Shown here piece by piece: positions 37,201 through 50,300 of a stretch of 64,000 bases of DNA. The notes below the pieces were generated by a model, which had not been told where the DNA came from, searched no databases, and worked only from the letters and a program-made list of their open reading frames with translations. A program made the position numbers and the translations under genes. Location: NCBI RefSeq assembly GCF_001949145.1, contig NW_019091419.1, positions 490,527 to 554,526 on the forward strand. The letters are read 5' to 3'. This stretch comes from Acanthaster planci (taxonomy: Eukaryota > Echinodermata > Asteroidea > Valvatida > Acanthasteridae). Each line of letters opens with the position of its first letter. Within the stretch, counting starts at the first letter, position 1.

Positions 37201-38587
37201 TTCACTTAAATTTCCATTAAGGAGAGGGCTTTCGAAGTTAGAGGACACTTCTTAGATTTGGAATCATTTTCAGAGGTAGATGGGACAGTCGCCTCGCCCC
37301 CTCACTGTAGGAATGGACTTTCCTGTTAAAGCACGTTTCTGCTTAGACTCACACATATTCTTCCATTCCACATTTCTAGACTGCCTTCAGTGAAAAGAGC
37401 TTTGTGTCCCTTTTGGTATATGTCAACTGTTTCTGAACACTTATTTAACACGTGCCATGCTTCTTGCAAGTAGCAGTGATGGACCTGTCAAGCTCTTTAG
37501 GACCTTGATGCATTGGATAGTCCAGGGCAGTAGTATGACCATCAGTTCTGAGACAGATGCCAATCAATCAGAGATTAGTGTGTTTATTGGATGCTGTAAT
37601 GGGTGGTAGGTGATGTTGCTGCACTGAGCAGATTTCTGTGTTCAGCTGGCTTTCTAGCCTACGTACCCTGGTGGTCTAGGGCTTATCTAATCTCATCTCT
37701 CTGCATATTTCTCCCCCATCCAGGAATCAGAGCTGGAGCGTCTGACCCAGGCCCGTGAGGCAGAGCTCAAGTATATCACCGAGCAGAATGACATGGAAGT
37801 TACCAAGGCTCGGGAGATGGCGGAGATTGAGTCTGGGAAGTTCAACAAGATGGTTGTCTCCATTGGTTCGGACACCATTCGTGCTATCGCCGTGTCAGGA
37901 CCAGAGATGCAGGTAGGTGGCATTAAAAGTCTACCTCATTGGTTGCTTTCTCATGTCTTGCTTGGCAGAAATACCCAAAAAGTGGGCAACCAAACATTGA
38001 GGGGATGTTGTGGAACCATTTTTATACTTCACTTATTTTTGCCTTCAGAACTTCAAGAAATACAAGGAATTGTTTCTAGTTAAGAAAGTACAAAATGAAT
38101 GTATACCACCTCTGTGTATCATTGCATGAATTGTAGGAGTTGTCATTCCTCCCATATCCTCCAAAGTCCATTGGACGGTTTTGGTGGATTATGCAATACT
38201 TTAGAAGGCAGAGGCCTTTGTATGGGTGTTTGATACCCCTTAAAAAGCTGACAGACAGGAACTCATTGTTGGTATTTTGCACTGTGGAGAATTCAGAGAA
38301 ATTTGTAATGAGACGGGTTACGGGTAAACTGTTACTAGTGAACAGGAAAAAGGTTCATGGCTCTGAATCATTGTGCCGGCAATTTCTTTGGTCTTGTCCA
38401 TACCACATTTCCTTGGTGAGTAACTAACTGATGACTTGACACGCCTCACATTTCTTCCCAGGTGAAACTCCTGCAGAGTCTGGGACTGAAGTCCACCCTG
38501 ATCACGGACGGAAATGCTCCCATCAATCTGTTCAACACTGCCCAAGGCATGCTGGGAGGTCTCGGCGGCTCGGCAGATACCAGTTAA
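28221..38587 (+). CDS. MVP: Major vault protein
   Basis: Fourteen coding exons: 28221-28396, 29162-29357, 30135-30488, 31088-31213, 32026-32136, 33131-33256, 33745-33894, 34180-34418, 34932-35129, 35430-35574, 36101-36312, 36937-37180, 37724-37912 and 38462-38587; 863 residues, close to the usual 860-890. The protein forms the shell of vault ribonucleoprotein particles in the cytoplasm. The N-terminal two thirds consist of MVP repeats, for example [29 protein letters not shown] and [15 protein letters not shown]. The shoulder domain follows ([20 protein letters not shown]), then the long coiled coil of the cap helix rich in Ala/Glu/Lys/Arg, and the cap ending [16 protein letters not shown] Gly-rich insert (FGGGGGS) lies just after the start. 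The start ATG (ACCATGAGC) matches the family N-terminus. The N gap lies in the intron between exons 5 and 6, and the joined protein matches the family there (LVK|GEKSFF). Confidence 0.98.
32146..33059. other. Assembly gap, 914 N
   Basis: A run of N inside the MVP intron between the exons ending at 32136 and starting at 33131. Both flanking exons are complete, so no vault coding sequence is missing. Open frames that cross the gap are artefacts. Confidence 0.99.
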
Positions 38588-39050
38588 AGTAGACAGGGAT
38601 CTGAGAATCAGCGAAGAGATTTAAGTGAAGAGAGTAGTAGAGATAGTAGGATTTTTTGACCAAGAGTCAAAGGTTCCTGTCTCCTTGTGCACTGGTTTTT
38701 TTTAATCAATCTTATCCCTATTTAAGGGTGTATGCAAAATCATATTGAACTAGAAGGATTGAGGAGTGTTAGGGTTATATTTTCATTTACCATGACATTT
38801 TTGTACAAAGAGAAATAACTTCTAACTATAAATAAGAAATAATCTCCAAGGTATACAGAAAAAAATCCTTATTCCTTGTTTTTCTCTAAATGTGCCAAGT
38901 GTGTCCTAGGCGTTGTTTAGTAACCCTTCACTCAGTGCCTGAATGTGTACCTAAAGAATTCGCCCCCATGACGAATCTGTCCCCATTATCCTTTGTAATG
39001 TATGTCGTCTCCACAACTAGGGTGCCAATAAAATGTGCACAGGCATGTAT
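38588..39050 (+). other. MVP: MVP 3' UTR with poly(A) signal
   Basis: AATAAA at 39027-39032 is the first good poly(A) signal after the stop codon, giving a 3' UTR of roughly 460 bases. Confidence 0.65.
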
Positions 39051-41328
39051 TTGAGTGTCTATGTGTAAAGTTCTGAACATAAACCTTGAGTGAACATAGG
39101 TCACTATGCAGTGCTTACCATGTTGATTAAGAACAGCTGGGGAATGAACTTGTACTGGGGATGGGTAGTTAATGAGATGAACATCTGATAATCAGTAAAC
39201 CTTAAATGTTGGAATGGTAATAATAGCTATGTGCATTATTTGCTTGATACACTTTCAGTCATGAGTGGAGCAAGGATTGTGAAGTGGACACATCAGTTCC
39301 AAGAATTGAACATAATGTGCGGCCTTTTCACATCGGAGTTAGTTTCTTTGCACCCATGTTTCCTTGCTTGGTGGCGGGTGATGAATCCCGAGTGACACTT
39401 TCTTCTCCTGAAATAGGCAAAACATTCAGAATTTTTATTTTTTGCTCTGTAACCGATAAAAAGCAGCCATGGAATGTACAGGTCTATAATGCAAGATAAT
39501 TGTATATCTGCATATTACTTTGCAATAGTTATTTTCACTTTTCAAACAGTTAACTTGATTGTATTACTGCTAGTGCCACTTCCTGATGTTAAGGGAACAG
39601 TGTTGTCAAGTGTGCATTATTAGCATAAAGTCTTTGTGTATTGGCTGTGTGGGGATGGTACGTTTCAAACTACTGTGTAAAGATACACACAACAGTTGAC
39701 TCTGTCACAGCTAAATAACGAATGCAGAAACAGATTAAACTAAATTGTGGAATACCTCATACATTTTTCATCCCCTAGTAATTATAGTAAGAATTGTATC
39801 AGTCTATAAAAATCACTTGCATAGGTAAAGATATTGTACTTTGAAATTGCAGCTTTTATTTTCAAAAGTAATGATTATCGTCAGTAGAAAGAATATATTA
39901 CCGTAATTTCTATTAAAATCGTGTGATTCTACAATTTAGTCGTGAACTTTGAAGTGCAACAGGAGTTTGTTATAGTATATATGGCTTTTGAAGTCAATAT
40001 AATGTCTCTTATTTTGTCATTTATAAAGATGGGCTTCAGCCTACAAGGATAAGTAAATGTAGTTGGGCTAACTTGGAGGATGCTATTATTTTGTTGCATG
40101 TTGTGTTTGAATCCAGTTTAAGAGTTTTTTCTTACCCCAAATAAACTTTTGAGAAGATTTTTCATGGCAATTCTAGTAGAATTGACTAAGTTATTCTGAA
40201 ATATCTTTAGCCCTGTGCCCTTTCCTTTCGAAGAAATTTTGAATACCTATGAGATGCGGTGGACTAGCACTTGATCCATAACACAAGTGGCTGTCTAAAT
40301 GAAGATTGTCACGTGAGTTTCAGGATTGTGTCATATTAGAGGATGTATTTGAACTATTTGGTGTCCTGGTTTGGCTTTTTCAGATGTTTATATTTAAAGA
40401 ATGAGAGAGACGTCGAATTACTGGGTCCATGCTCTGTGTGCAATCATATTCAACTAATAGGGAGCATGTGAGGGCAAATGGGATATGCTCAGAAAATGAC
40501 ACCGTGTTCTGCCCTGCTTTATTCTTCATTGAGGAGTGCAAAAATGCAGCTAGTGCAATAGCAAGCAGCAACCACACATTCCAACATCTGGCAACCTGAC
40601 AGCGCGTAAACTGATAGTCGCACCGGATCTAAAATGTCACCCATGAACCGGTACAGAAATGACACTGACGCTGCGCTTGGCGATGAGTCGAATTTTCAAT
40701 GTTTGGGACGAGGCTTGCGTGCCAGGGAAACCTGACAGAATCTCGACTGCTCTTCCCTGGTCTGCCACTGACGTCCCCTGCAACCACATCACCGCATTTT
40801 TGGAATAGCAAATGCGTAGTCTGATCGCGAATACCCCATAATCATCAATCAAACCAGCCGCAGGGGTAGCCTACAAGAGCCTTTGGGGGGAAATGCTTGG
40901 AGCAATCCCTGCAATTAGTGCCTCCCGCGCGCCATGAGAAAATAGCATGGTACCGATAAAATGTCATTGATCTGTGGTGTGAGTCTAAACTCGGACTCCC
41001 AACGATATACGAATGTAATAATGCACTCGCAACGCCACAGCTCCCAGCGGGCGGGTAGGCCCAGACAAAACGCATTTTTGCCAAATTACTCACTGTTTGG
41101 GATGCTTTGCACAATTCCTCCCAACCTTGAAAGTACATGTTGACTTCAGCCGCGATGTTACCCCTTAATATGACTGTTTGTTAGTATCTAAGAACGGTTT
41201 TAACCAAAAAATTTTGCAGACGCTGTTCTTTTTTGAGCTAACGAGAGCGGACAAGGAAGTAAATTTGCTACCGTGTTGGCTGCTCTGCGTGCGGCGGAAG
41301 CACCGCCAGCCGCACGGTCATCACCAAC
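39051..41328. promoter_or_regulatory. Intergenic region and merlin upstream region
   Basis: From 39051 to about 40570 the DNA is AT-rich and featureless to my reading. From about 40580 to 41328 CpG dinucleotides are clearly more frequent, as expected for the promoter and 5' UTR of the housekeeping-type merlin gene. An in-frame stop at 41260 precedes the merlin ATG. No transcription start can be placed. Confidence 0.45.
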
Positions 41329-44300
41329 ATGCTACGAAGAAATCCGAAGACGTTCACCGTCCGCGTGACTACCATGGATGCTGAGCTTGAGTTCGGCATA
41401 GACGTGAGTTCTGTGATTATTTACTGTCATTTAGTCATTGTCGTCATGGTTCTCCCTCTCTAGAACCATGGAGGTGCTAAAAGAAGGCCGCAGGGATAGA
41501 ATGAGTAGGTGCTTGTTTAAGTTTACATAGGAAATAAGCCGAAACTCTCTAAGTCTGAAGTCCCATTTATCCAAAGGTGTTTGTGCCACATGAGGCTTGG
41601 TAAAAAAGCAGTCTCTCCTGCTGCTTCAAGTTACTTGCCTGGTTATGTTTGTTTTTGAGACTTCTGGGGCAGTGTGGGGTAAAATTTGCAAAGTGTTTTG
41701 ATTGACTATTATTTCCAACATACTGCAAGTTTGAAACCTGTTAGTGTTTTATGCATAGCCTACATGTATTTTGAAAATCTCCTTAAAAAGTTTAAGAACA
41801 AAAGAACCAGCAGAAGAGTCACAAGAGTCAAAAATAGGTTCTCTTTAAAAGAAAGACCCACCTCCCCCTTTGAAAATGTGTCCTTTTCAGTTACATTTCT
41901 AATGTCATTTTAAATTTTTATGAGCAATTTGAAGGTCGTCTCTAAGTAGCCACTAACACCCCTGTTTCGCTGTCTTAAATTTCCCTTCTTTGGCGATTCA
42001 TTGTTGCTTCACTCCAGAATCCATGACCGAGTACAGTATTGTTTCACAATCTGAACAGTGACCCTACCATGAATTATCAGTGTCTTCCTGAAATCATCAA
42101 ATCACAGTAAAACTATAGTGCCCTCAATCATTTGGAAAAGCATGGAGAATTTTAAATGTTAAAATAATGCATCTTCATTAAGATTAACCCAACAATATTT
42201 TGAGTAGTTTTCACGCTGTAAAGAGGAGTGGAGAGTTGCACAAAATATTTGCTCAAGAAAAATTCATGTCATAGGCCCTTTAATTGTTCGACAAAAATGG
42301 AAAGAGAATTGCTGTGCTACAAGAGCAACATTTATATTGATTTGGCTGAATTTATCTTCCTTTGACTGGACAGTGGAAAGCCACAGGGAGACAGCTCTTT
42401 GACATGGTGTGCAGGACGATTGGCCTGCGAGAGACTTGGTACTTTGGGCTCAGATTCATTGATCACAAAGGCTACATTAGCTGGCTGAAGATGGACAAGA
42501 AAGTAAGTGGCAAAAAAAGACTCAAATACTCCCCCCCCCAAAAAAGTGGAAAAATATCTCAAGATTTTATTCATTATTCCTAACTGCCCCTGCCCTTATA
42601 GCTGGGGTGCATCCTGTGTCCTTCAAAAACCTCCAGTCACCTCAAGGTACAGCCTCGGTCTTACATCCTCAGTTCCTCAGTGACTGAATGATATCGTGGA
42701 CTAGTGCAGATGATGTGGAGCATAATCTAGGCTTGAATTTATGCATGACACAGTCAGCTGCACGTTTTTGCGGTACAGCCTCAATTCTTCAAAACCACTG
42801 ATCAGAGGATTTGGGAGGACAGTAAGGGTTTAGTAGACCAGGATTTAGAAGAGAAATAAGGCCAGAGAAAACAAAAACATCTGAAATAGTGGCCAAGATG
42901 AATCTTCCTCAATCCTGTAAAATTCCCTCCAACCAGTCTTTTAGATTTTGAAGGATCTTGGACCAAAGGTTAGGTCTGGTCAGAAAACAATACATGCGCA
43001 TGCAGCTGGAAGAAAAGGCACTTGAAAACTGGCTTGTTAAATCTTGGAATTGCACTTGAACTTGATATGATTATTTGTAGTACTGAAGACATGATTTGAA
43101 TGCCAGTGAATGATATGAATTGGCATACATGAATAGAGGTCTATTTTCCCATGCTTTTTGATTGAACTGTGAAGTGCAGCAGAAATGACTCGGCTTTGGC
43201 AGTTAACCCCTTCGCGCGGCTAGAGCTGCTGTAAAAATTGAGATCCTCAGCCCGCTTTTCAGCCATTATTCTCGGCCCACGCTCGAGCGAACACAGTGAA
43301 AGAAGGCAGGCCCTGGCTCTTGTATATATGGTGATTGGCCTTTGTGTGTAGCCGAGAAATGAAAAGACCGAATTTGCATCATAATCACCAGCTTCACAAT
43401 AATCCCCACTTTGAAAAGAGGCAATGGGAATGTGGAAGCGTGAGTAGAGCCGCATGCCACTAAACAATCAGCCTTTTCACTGTGTAATTCACAGCGTGCA
43501 GAGCACGCAGGGCCACAAACCTAGAATTTGCGGTTTGGCAGGTGGCCTTCGTGGCCAAGCGAGGCTGGAATTCTTGGAGTCGGCTTTCGGAAAGAAACTC
43601 CCGTTGTCAAGGGGTTAATTAGCATACGTGTAAGTTTAAGGAACAGTTAATGTGGAAAACAGACCAGAGTGTGGTGCATGCTTGCATATACATATTTGGA
43701 CTTACTCTTTCAGGCTGTTTTGGGGAAAAGTGATCATTGCCAGTTAAAAACATTTTATCTTAAAATTGCGCATGTTGAAATTTGACCTTGTGAGAGATCA
43801 AATTCTATCGCTATCATGACATAGTGTTACTGCACTGCACTTTGTTGTGTCTTCTGCTGGTGAACGTTTGAGCTCACAGAACCAATAACCCGGCTTAAAG
43901 TTCAATGTAGGGAGTGGTTAAATAGCTCAGCTGACTGGGAAAAAGCCATTACGGAATAGTAAAATTGAGTACTCCATTAAAACCTTCCCTTGCAAAGATG
44001 CATTCTCAACACAGTTGTCCTATCAGTTAAAATTAGTCAAATGACGTGATATGTCTATGTACTGTACAGGGGAAGTGGAAGGAAGTTTGGACTATTTTTG
44101 ACTGTTACAGCTTAAGGAGGGTTAACTTACATGTAAATATTGAAAACTGACTTCAAGGGTTGTGCATTCATGGGTACACATTTGACTTAAGGTCTGGTGT
44201 TCCCAGATCTGTGATTACTAGTGAAACTGGAAACGTGTTCGCTTTTTCCTTGGTTTAATTCCCCTGCAAAGTGCCTGACATTATGTTGCTGGTTACTACC

Positions 44301-47300
44301 TGTGAAGTTAAATGAATCTTAGAGTGTTTTGAAAGAAAAAACAGCAGACTCAAAAACAGTCTTTCAATTTCTAATCAGAGTGCTTGTGCAGTGTGCTTTC
44401 TCCTCAGAAAGGTTTAGGGAATTTTCCAGGACAAATTCTGGGTAGTAAGACCTGGTGAAAAACAAATCACGTACACTTCATTCTTGGTCAGGTATTGCGT
44501 ATTTTGGTACTTGTCACAGCCCAAGCAAATTTAGCATGGAAATTTTTGCACTTCCGTCAACTTCTTTTAATATGCGAACTTCAAAAGTGAAATTTGTGAT
44601 CAAAGGCTGTAAAATGAAGGCTGACACACACATGACGCTGTTGAGTCACTCCCCCATTGTCACCCCACCCACAGGTCCAGGAGCAGGGTGTGCCCAAGAC
44701 TTCCCCCATGCCCTTCCTCTTTGCTGCCAAGTTCTACCCAGAAGAGGTCAGCGAGGAGCTCATCCAAGAGATCACCCAGCACCTCTTCTTCCTGCAGGTC
44801 AAGCAGCAGATCCTGAACGAGGAGATTTATTGTCCGCCAGAGGCTTCCGTACTCCTAGCTTCGTATGCTGTGCAAGCTAAGGTTAGATTTGTTTGGAAAT
44901 GAAAACCAGGTTCATCAAAATTACTGTCATATCTTAAACACCAATACATGAAACATGGTGTGTTTTCCTTTATTTAGGCAAACATGTAGTTGCCTTAAAT
45001 GTAAGTATAAGAATTCATAACGTCACTGTAATGGCAGTAACCTCCACAGTATGTAGGCAGTGTTCAACACATCGAAAAAATGGCTTCACAGCATAGACTA
45101 GTTTGAGCCTTAGTAGTATTTTGTCCTGTTAAGTTATAAATGTCAGTTTAATTGACTCATGAAAAGGAGCAATGGTTTTACAGCTTTAATTCGCTACAGT
45201 AATAGTCTAGAGTGATCGAGTTTCAGGGAGCGTGGTATGCAGACTGATGTGCTAAGAGTCCTGTGTCATCGACATGCATGAACAGATTGATGTTAAACTT
45301 TGCATAGATTTTTATAGTCAGGTTTTCAGATTTATGCCACAGTAAATTCTTCTCCTGGGTGGGATTCCGGTCAGACACCTTCATTACTTGGTGATTTGAG
45401 GGGTTTGTGAAATTGAACGCTTTTTGCATGCAAAAATTGAACATGAGTGTATATGAATAGATTTGGCAATGGGGCATCATATGATCCATCACTACAGTTA
45501 TTTGAAAAGCTAGGTTTAAAATGGCAATTTCGTGTACAGGTTTCACACAGATGCAAGTTACATTTGTTACACAAGACCACACATACTGCCACTGCAGTTG
45601 TAGGGACCACACACATGTCAAACAGTTATTATGGGGACAAATAATAGCTTGGTCGTGAATTTCCCAACAGTTGAAATTTTCCCTCAACACTGGGCGGCCA
45701 GGCCACACCAGTTGACCTCTCTGGCACACATGTTCGCTTCTAAAGGAACCTCTGTTTTTGAATGCACTCCAACTCGTACAATACATGTAGTCTTAATCAA
45801 TTTAAGGCAGGTTCATAGCTCTCTCAAATTTGACGAGATAATTTGATTTCCTCATAGTTACTGGAGAAACTTGATTGAGGTGAATCTGCATGAAACACAT
45901 TTCTGTTTACTCACATTCACAGAAACCAAGAAACAACCAAATTTTGTCATTTGGCTCAGTGTCTGAAAGGATGGTAGAATTTATCATTGAATTAAGCTTA
46001 CAGTAGAGCAATGCCACTGTCTTGTTTTGTGTTCAATGCAGTATGGTGACTACGAGCAGAACGTACACCAGCCAGGATTTCTAGCCAACGAAGAACTCCT
46101 GCCACAGCGAGTGGTAGAACAGTTTGATATGACAGCTGAAATGTGGGAGGAGAGAATTACTGCATGGTATGCCGAGCACCAAGGACTCATGAGGTAAATA
46201 CAGGAGCAAAACAAGGAAACCGGTGATAGTAGTAATTAATAAACTTGTGAATGAGGCTATTGTGACTTTGAGGGTGACTTTGATGCACAGGGGTGGGAAT
46301 AGGGATAAAAAGTATATTGTATGCAACTAAAGCAAAAATAGCTCCGTTTGTTGCGTATGAAATATCATTCTTCCAATGTTCTTACCGGTACTTTTTTTTA
46401 CTTGTTTCTGCTTTTGTTTTGACAGAGATGAAGCGGAGATAGAATATCTGAAAATTGCACAAGATCTAGAAATGTACGGGGTCAACTATTTTGAGATTAA
46501 GGCAAGTTGATATTTTATCTTAACCTCATTGAAATTGGTGCAGATATGAAGTGTAATACTTCCATCTGAAATTTGCTCTGAACTTTGTTTTAAATAAGTA
46601 GTTATGAAAACTATTTTCTCGTTTAGAATGAAAAGGGAACCAACTTGTATCTGGGTGTAGATGCCATGGGGCTGAATGTGTACGAGATAGACAACAAGCT
46701 GAGCCCTAAGATATCATTCCCCTGGAGCGAGATAAGAAATGTGTCCTACAAAGACAAGAAGGTAAGAAATGGTGCACTGTTCAAGAACACGTAGTTGAAG
46801 CACGTACATTCAGAACTTTAACGAAGAACTTCTTGACATATTTCACAGCTCATAATTTGATACCTTTTCTCTTGCAGTTCACAATAAAGCCCATTGAGAA
46901 GAAATCGCCCGACTTCTGTTTTATTTCTCCTCGGCTTAGACTCAATAAATTGGTGAGTTTACTTGCCTTGTTTCAAAAGTTGCAGAACACTTGATAAGAC
47001 TTGGAAAGGGGACTGACGTCAGGTGTGCGTAAGCATCATACCAAATTACAAATGTACAAATGTTTTGGCTCGGAACTGCACAAGTAGAAAAACATCAAAA
47101 AATTTGTGCAGTGCGTTTTATTCCGTAGACATGTCACTAAGCCAAAAGGGGAAAATCATAATTTAGCAAAAGCCAGCAGCTGATGATTTTTCTTGACTGC
47201 TCACAGAGGCACAGTCTATTTGAATCACAGTTAGTAAGTTTCTTCCTGGTTTGCTTGATGTATCACTTGTGATATTTTTGTGATTAGATACTGGATCTGT

Positions 47301-50300
47301 GTGTGGGGAACCATGAGCTGTTCATGCAGCGACGGCGGATGGATACCATGGAGGTGCAGCAGATGAAAGCACAGGCCAAGGAGGAGAAAGCCAAGAGACA
47401 TGTAACTGATCCATCTTTTCATTCAGTTGGGAATGCCACAAAACTCAGCATGCTTGGAACATACTTTAGGAATACCACCTCAGCCCAAATTGTTGACCTG
47501 CAAAGCAGAAAAAAGTGTTCAGCAAATATCTTAGTAAAATGCGTGCAGTATGTCTGGGTTTGTCAGTTTGGGAAGAGTTTACATTTTCTCAGTATCCGAG
47601 TTCTGTTTCTACAAATGAAAATGGGTGTGGCATTTTGAACGGCAACTGGAAATTGTTGGATAGGGTTTTCTCTCAAAGCAATTATTCCTAAAGGATTTGA
47701 TCAACCACAGGAAGCTATGAATCAGTAAGTTTGTGAAAGGATTTCTCTGTGATAAAGCGTTTGTCATTGTGATTGGCTTAGATTGAGAGACACAAATTGA
47801 TGAGGGAGAGGGAATTGAGAGAGCAAGCAGAGCGGGACAAGGAGGACATGGAGAAACAGCTGGTGCACTTCAGGGATGAGGCAAGACTTGCCCATGATGC
47901 CCTGGTGAGATGCCGTTGTGTTTGTTACTCAGTCTCTTGTGAGTCAACCTCTGTTTTTCCCCATGCCTACCTCACCCCGGCAAAAGAGTTAAACCCCAGC
48001 AGTGCTTTGGTAGTCCACCCATTGACTGCCGCAAATTTGGGGGATGTGAAGGTGAACTTTATGCTATGACCAGGGATTTTTTCACTCGCTCAATGTGAAA
48101 AATGAGATACGATTCACATGAATTGAAAGATACAGCCACAGCGTTTGATTATCTACTCATTTCAGTAAATTGCCCTGGATAGTCACTTGGACATATTTCC
48201 TTATGAGCAGAACAGGGCACTGTCAGTTGAACTTACTGTATCACTGTTCTGGGCCCAATTTCATGGCTCTCCTTACCGCAAGCGAAAAATAAGCTAGTGT
48301 GGTTAGCGCAGATGGAAATCATATGCGCAGAATTCTGTGGTAAGCAGCCCCATGAAAGTGGGCCCAGGTTGATTATCAGTGGTCACTGCCAGGGTTAGAA
48401 AAGGAATTTCTTACATGCTTTTGAGAAAAGAAAAAAAAAGAAAGAAAAACTACCCAAATTGACTACTGTGCAACATGGGTGAATTAGTCTGACAACAATT
48501 ACCTCCACTATTATGGAAGCATTCTCGCTCCTGTAATGACGTCTTCGATAGGGTAGGTGAAATTATGAGTACAAAACAAACCAAAGATTTATGTTTCTGA
48601 ATGAGATTAATACTTACAGGTCACGTAAATTTGTTATTTTTCAGATGAGGTCGGAGGAGACAGCAGAACTTCTTGCTGAGAAAGCACAGGTTGCTGAGGA
48701 AGAAGCCATGTTGCTGGCCCAGAAGGCTAACCAAGCTGAGACTGAGATACAACGCATCAGGCTCCAGGCTATCAAGGTAACGTTGAAGGTTTTGAAGACT
48801 GTGGGACAAGCGTTTTGTGTTTTCGAAGAAAATGACCACTAGCGAGCATAAAGTGACCACTGGCCAAATTCTGTGAACACCTCATTTGATGCCTGGTCTA
48901 CTGACGTAAACAACCTAATTTGACATCCATTGGGTCAAGACTGGGAAAAGAAGCATTTTGTAGATTTTAATAAAATAACAGCCAAGTGACCTTTTGTCCC
49001 CAGTCAGAGTGCGCCACATAGAAAGCTTTGGTCAGTTGTCCTTATGGCCAAGTTGGGTACACAACACTGGCTACTATAAGGAAAGAAAGTACGAATTTTG
49101 CTGAAAATATTCTCATACGCTGTTTGTTTGCCTCATCTGCAGACAGAAGAAGAAAGAAGAGTGATGGAGATTAAAAAACGTGATGCCGAAATGTTTGCAT
49201 CGAGATTAGTTGAGGAGTCCGACAGAAGGTAGACATACTGTCACTGTTTTCTTTACTTTGCTGAATCCTTACCTAACTTTTGTGCGATTTGTCTTGATCT
49301 AACAAGAAATGAGCATATTGTAGAGTTTTTAGGATGATGTGTTAATTGATATACAATGTTGCGGAGGTTGGGGTCAGCAAGGCCAGCGCGTGCTAGCGGG
49401 AAATTGGCGTGCCACACATGCTGGCAGTTGCCGTACATATCTAGGAGCGAGTGGACATGCACGGTGCTATTGGCGAGAACCCCCAGCTTCTGAGGTCAGA
49501 AACCTTCATTTTTGTCCATTGTTGATAAACAGCAGCGCATACTTCAACCAAGAAGCTGATATATTTTATGTCCTTGTCACGTTATTATTGTCGGCCCTTT
49601 TGAGCCCGAAAACACACTACAGTATTATTTGGCTCAACATTCCAACTTTACTTATTCAATTATTGTCTCAAACACTTAAGGGTTTTTTAAAACCTGTTTC
49701 TGGAATCACAAATTTGGAAGAATTTAAGATTCATCCAATCCCCGTCAACATTTCTTTAGTTGGTACTGGACAGTGAAAGTAAAATATGACCCATGCTTTT
49801 TGTTGGGAATTGTTTAACTTGCCACGGGAATGCAGCTCGGCTAATCAGTGTTGACCCCTTGAAAAGTCCTTTAGCACCTAAACTTGTAAATGTGTTTCCT
49901 CACATTGTGGATGGAATCGTCATGCCCCAATATATAAAGCATGTGATTGAAGGTTTAATATTTTTTGTTGTTTCTCTAGGGCTATAGAAGCAGAGAGATT
50001 AAAGGAGCAGCTTGTTCGAGCCAGAGAGGCAGAGAAGAGTGCCAAGGAGAAACTCATCCAAGTCACCAAGCTGCCGTTACTGGACGTGAGTAACTAGAGC
50101 AGATTTAGTGGATTTATAGGCGGAGGAGATGCCAAAGCTGCCGTGGCACCAGACTCGCATTTGCATTCTTAAGCTTGATGGGTGCATATGTTTGGCAATT
50201 TTAACAGCTCCTCATTGGACGAAAAGGCATGTAGCGCACGCATTACCACCAGTGAAAGAGCGTTGTGCCACTGTAGTAAAGGCTTCTTATTCACAACTTC

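Noticed and set aside
40629-40852. Two overlapping minus-strand open frames upstream of merlin
   Set aside because: They lie in a CpG-rich promoter-like stretch where stop codons are rarer. No domain or splice evidence supports them.
45223-45786. 187-codon open frame on the minus strand
   Set aside because: It lies in a merlin intron, has no domain signature and an irregular composition, and no plausible promoter or splice structure.
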